The position numbers and the translations under genes were made by a program. From NCBI GenBank assembly GCA_946186725.1, contig CAMHOI010000034.1, positions 1 through 8,788 of the forward strand: a stretch of 8,788 nt of DNA, read 5' to 3'. Below the pieces are notes generated by a model. The model made no database searches. It saw only the letters and a program-made list of their open reading frames with translations, and was not told the origin of the DNA. Origin of the DNA: an uncultured Clostridia bacterium. GTDB taxonomy: Bacteria; Bacillota; Clostridia; Oscillospirales; Acutalibacteraceae. Below, piece after piece: positions 7,024-8,788 of this stretch (positions within the stretch are counted from its first letter, which is position 1; each line of letters starts with the position of its first letter).

Positions 7024-7511
7024 GAACGGCCACCGTCACCCGCACGACCGCCGAGACCGATATCGCCCTCACCCTCGACCTGGACGGCAGCGGCCGCTCC
7101 GTGATCGACACCGGCGTCGGCTTCCTCGACCACATGCTCACCCTCTTCGCCTCCCACGGCCGCTTCGACCTGACCCTCACCTGCAAGGGCGACACGCAGG
7201 TCGACGACCACCACACGGTCGAGGACGTCGGCATCGCGCTGGGCACGGCCTTTCGTCAGGCGCTCGGCGACAAGCGGGGCATCCGCCGCTACGGCGATAC
7301 CGTCCTGCCCATGGATGAGACGCTCATCCTCTCCGCCGTCGATTTTTCGGGCCGCGCCTTTCTCGATTACGCCCTGACCCTCCCCACCCAGAAGGTCGGC
7401 ACCTTCGATACCGAGCTGGGGGAGGAGTTCTGGTGGGGCTTCGTCCGCCGGGCCGAGTGCGCCCTCCACATCCGCCAGCTGGCCGGGCGCAACTCCCACC
7501 ACATCCTTGAG
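7020..7511 (+). CDS. hisB: Imidazoleglycerol-phosphate dehydratase, C-terminus missing, joined to hisH
   Basis: IGP dehydratase removes water from imidazole glycerol phosphate with a manganese cluster. It is the monofunctional form, with no histidinol-phosphatase domain. The 164 visible residues include TGVGFLDHM (D37, H38), the first metal motif DDHHTVED (H64, H65, E68, D69) and the second, NSHHILE (H160, H161, E164). The family continues about 30 residues further, normally with a conserved FKA..AL helix and a PSTKG-like phosphate-binding end; both are absent. Instead the frame runs straight into HisH at 7512 with no stop or start between. Start ATG 7020 overlaps the hisC stop (ATGA), with GGAGG at 7008-7012. 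The protein as written probably lacks substrate phosphate contacts, so activity is doubtful; a deletion of about 90 bp, real or from assembly, is inferred. Confidence 0.92.
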
Positions 7512-7514
7512 GTC
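7509..7514 (+). other. In-frame hisB-hisH junction
   Basis: GAG (last hisB codon, E164) is followed directly by GTC, normally the second codon of hisH. The end of hisB, its stop codon and the hisH start codon are absent. No direct repeat longer than one or two bases can be inferred at the join from the retained side alone. Confidence 0.75.
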
Positions 7515-8135
7515 GCGATCATCGACTACGGGGTGGGCAACCTCTTCTCCCTGCGCTCCTCCCTGGACGCCATCGGGGAGGCGGCCGAGGTGACCGCCGA
7601 CCCCGCGCGGATCGAAGCGGCGGATCGCCTCCTCCTGCCGGGCGTGGGCGCCTTTGCCGACGCCGCCGCCAAGCTGCGCGCCACCGGGCTGGTCCCCGTC
7701 CTGCGGGATAGGGTGGCGGCGGGCGTGCCCCTGCTCGGCATCTGCCTGGGGATGCAGCTGCTCTTTGAAAAGAGCTTTGAGTACGGCGAGCACGAGGGGC
7801 TGGGCTTTCTGCCCGGCGTCGTGCGCCCCATCGCCGGCGTCATCCCCGCGGGGCTGAAGATCCCCCACATGGGCTGGAACCCCCTCAACAAGCGGGGCGA
7901 CCACCCCCTCCTCGCCGACGTGAGGGAAGGGGAGTGCGTCTATTTCGTCCACAGCTACTACGCCGCCGAGTGCGAGGACAGCGTCATCGCCACCGCCGAG
8001 TACGGCGCGCCCCTGACCGCCGCCGTTGCCCGTGGCAACGTCATGGGCTGTCAGTTCCATCCCGAGAAAAGCGGCGAGGTCGGGCTTCGCATCCTTCGCG
8101 CCTTTTGCCGCATGAAAGCAGGTTCACTATGCTGA
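7512..8135 (+). CDS. hisH: Imidazole glycerol phosphate synthase, glutaminase subunit HisH, joined to hisB
   Basis: HisH is the class-I glutamine amidotransferase that feeds ammonia to HisF, the cyclase subunit expected downstream. From VAIIDYGVGNL the 207 residues form a complete family-length domain: LLPGVGAFADA (oxyanion region), GICLGMQLLFE with nucleophile C242 of the fused frame (about C78 of HisH alone), and QFHPEKS with H347 and E349 completing the triad. Only the initiator methionine and its Shine-Dalgarno are missing; the frame continues directly from the truncated hisB. No in-frame ATG, GTG or TTG with a convincing Shine-Dalgarno is at the boundary, so in this sequence HisH would be made only as the back half of a 371-residue HisB-HisH chimera. 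The end overlaps the hisA start by 7 nt. Confidence 0.93.
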   Translation, partial: VAIIDYGVGNLFSLRSSLDAIGEAAEVTADPARIEAADRLLLPGVGAFADAAAKLRATGLVPVLRDRVAAGVPLLGICLGMQLLFEKSFEYGEHEGLGFLPGVVRPIAGVIPAGLKIPHMGWNPLNKRGDHPLLADVREGECVYFVHSYYAAECEDSVIATAEYGAPLTAAVARGNVMGCQFHPEKSGEVGLRILRAFCRMKAGSLC

Positions 8136-8788
8136 TCTACCCCGCCATCGATCTGTATGAGGGGCAGGCCGTCCGCCTCTATAAGGGCGACTACGCCCAA
8201 AAGACCGTCTACTCCGACGACCCCGTCGCCGTCGCCCGCGACTTCGCCGCCCAGGGTGCCGAGCGCATCCATCTCGTCGACCTCGAGGGCGCCAAAACGG
8301 GCTCCACCCCCAACTTCGACCTCGTCTGCCGCATCAAGCGGGAGAGCGGCTGCTTCTGCGAGATCGGCGGGGGCGTGCGGGACATGGCCACCGTCGCCCG
8401 CTACCTGGACGCCGGGCTGGACCGGGTCATCCTCGGCACCGCCGCCGTCACCGCGCCCGGCTTCGCGGAGGAGGCCGTCGCCGCCTACGGCGACAGGATC
8501 GCCGTGGGCATCGACGTCAAAAACGGCAGCGTTGCCATCCACGGCTGGACGCAGGATTCGGGGCTGGACGCCATGACCTTCTGCGAGCGCATGGCCGCCC
8601 TGGGCGTGCGCACCGTTATCTGCACCGATATCTCCCGCGACGGCGCCATGCAGGGGACCAACCGCGCCCTGTACCGTACCCTCTGCGAGCGTCTGCCGCT
8701 GAACGTCATCGCCTCGGGCGGCGTCTCCACGCTGGAGGACGTCCGGGCGCTGGCCGCCATGGGACTGCACGGCGCCATCGTCGGCAAG
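8129..8788 (+). CDS. hisA: Phosphoribosylformimino-5-aminoimidazole carboxamide ribotide isomerase, cut by window end
   Basis: HisA is a TIM-barrel isomerase that opens the ribose ring of ProFAR to give PRFAR. The 220 visible residues begin MLIYPAIDLYEGQAVRL, with catalytic D8 in PAIDL and the expected acid/base partner D129 in VGIDVKNG. The two phosphate-binding glycine patches are visible as EIGGGVRD and ASGGVST, and CTDISRDG lies between them. The frame runs off the window after GAIVGK, about 20 residues short of the usual 240-245. ATG 8129 overlaps the hisH end by 7 nt and has only a weak Shine-Dalgarno (AGG at 8120-8122), so expression probably depends on coupling to hisH. The dual-specificity PriA variant of actinobacteria is an alternative that cannot be excluded by motif alone, but the context favours ordinary HisA. 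hisF would be expected next. Confidence 0.95.
   Translation, partial: MLIYPAIDLYEGQAVRLYKGDYAQKTVYSDDPVAVARDFAAQGAERIHLVDLEGAKTGSTPNFDLVCRIKRESGCFCEIGGGVRDMATVARYLDAGLDRVILGTAAVTAPGFAEEAVAAYGDRIAVGIDVKNGSVAIHGWTQDSGLDAMTFCERMAALGVRTVICTDISRDGAMQGTNRALYRTLCERLPLNVIASGGVSTLEDVRALAAMGLHGAIVGK

Overview
The window reads as one fragment of a G+C-rich bacterial genome (roughly two thirds G+C by eye, codons mostly ending in C or G) in which every gene lies on the + strand. Gene content suggests a Bacillota (Clostridia-like) genome: an argB-argD-argF run, a YerC/YecD-type TrpR-related repressor heading a histidine operon, and the HisZ plus short-form HisG type of ATP phosphoribosyltransferase. This lineage call is an inference from gene order and family type only. 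The first 16 bases match the 3' end of a standard Illumina adapter, so the left edge is a sequencing or assembly boundary and not a biological one.

Region 1 (17-2745) is the end of an arginine operon: argB (5' end missing), argD and argF, with overlapping stops and starts, closed by a strong terminator hairpin that overlaps the argF stop codon. Together the three enzymes phosphorylate N-acetylglutamate (ArgB), transaminate the semialdehyde to N-acetylornithine (ArgD), and convert ornithine to citrulline (ArgF).

Region 2 (2746-2831) is the only real intergenic space. It holds a near-consensus sigma-70/sigma-A promoter with an imperfect dyad over its -10 box, a plausible operator for the regulator encoded immediately downstream.

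Region 3 (2832-8788) is a histidine operon in the order yerC, hisZ-hisG (one fused frame), hisD, hisC, hisB, hisH, hisA (cut by the window end). Most junctions are 4-nt ATGA or GTGA overlaps with a GGAGG placed 7 nt before the start, indicating tight translational coupling. HisZG commits PRPP and ATP to the pathway; HisA isomerises an intermediate; HisH is the glutaminase half of IGP synthase; HisB, HisC and HisD do the dehydratase, aminotransferase and dehydrogenase steps.

Three structural oddities stand out. HisZ and HisG are fused with no domain loss. hisD carries a frameshift near 5659 that looks like loss of two bases. hisB lacks its C-terminal end and is joined in frame to hisH near 7512. 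The frameshift and the hisB-hisH join may be assembly errors or real lesions; the adapter remnant makes the former a serious possibility. I see no mobile element, CRISPR array, RNA gene or clearly novel system.
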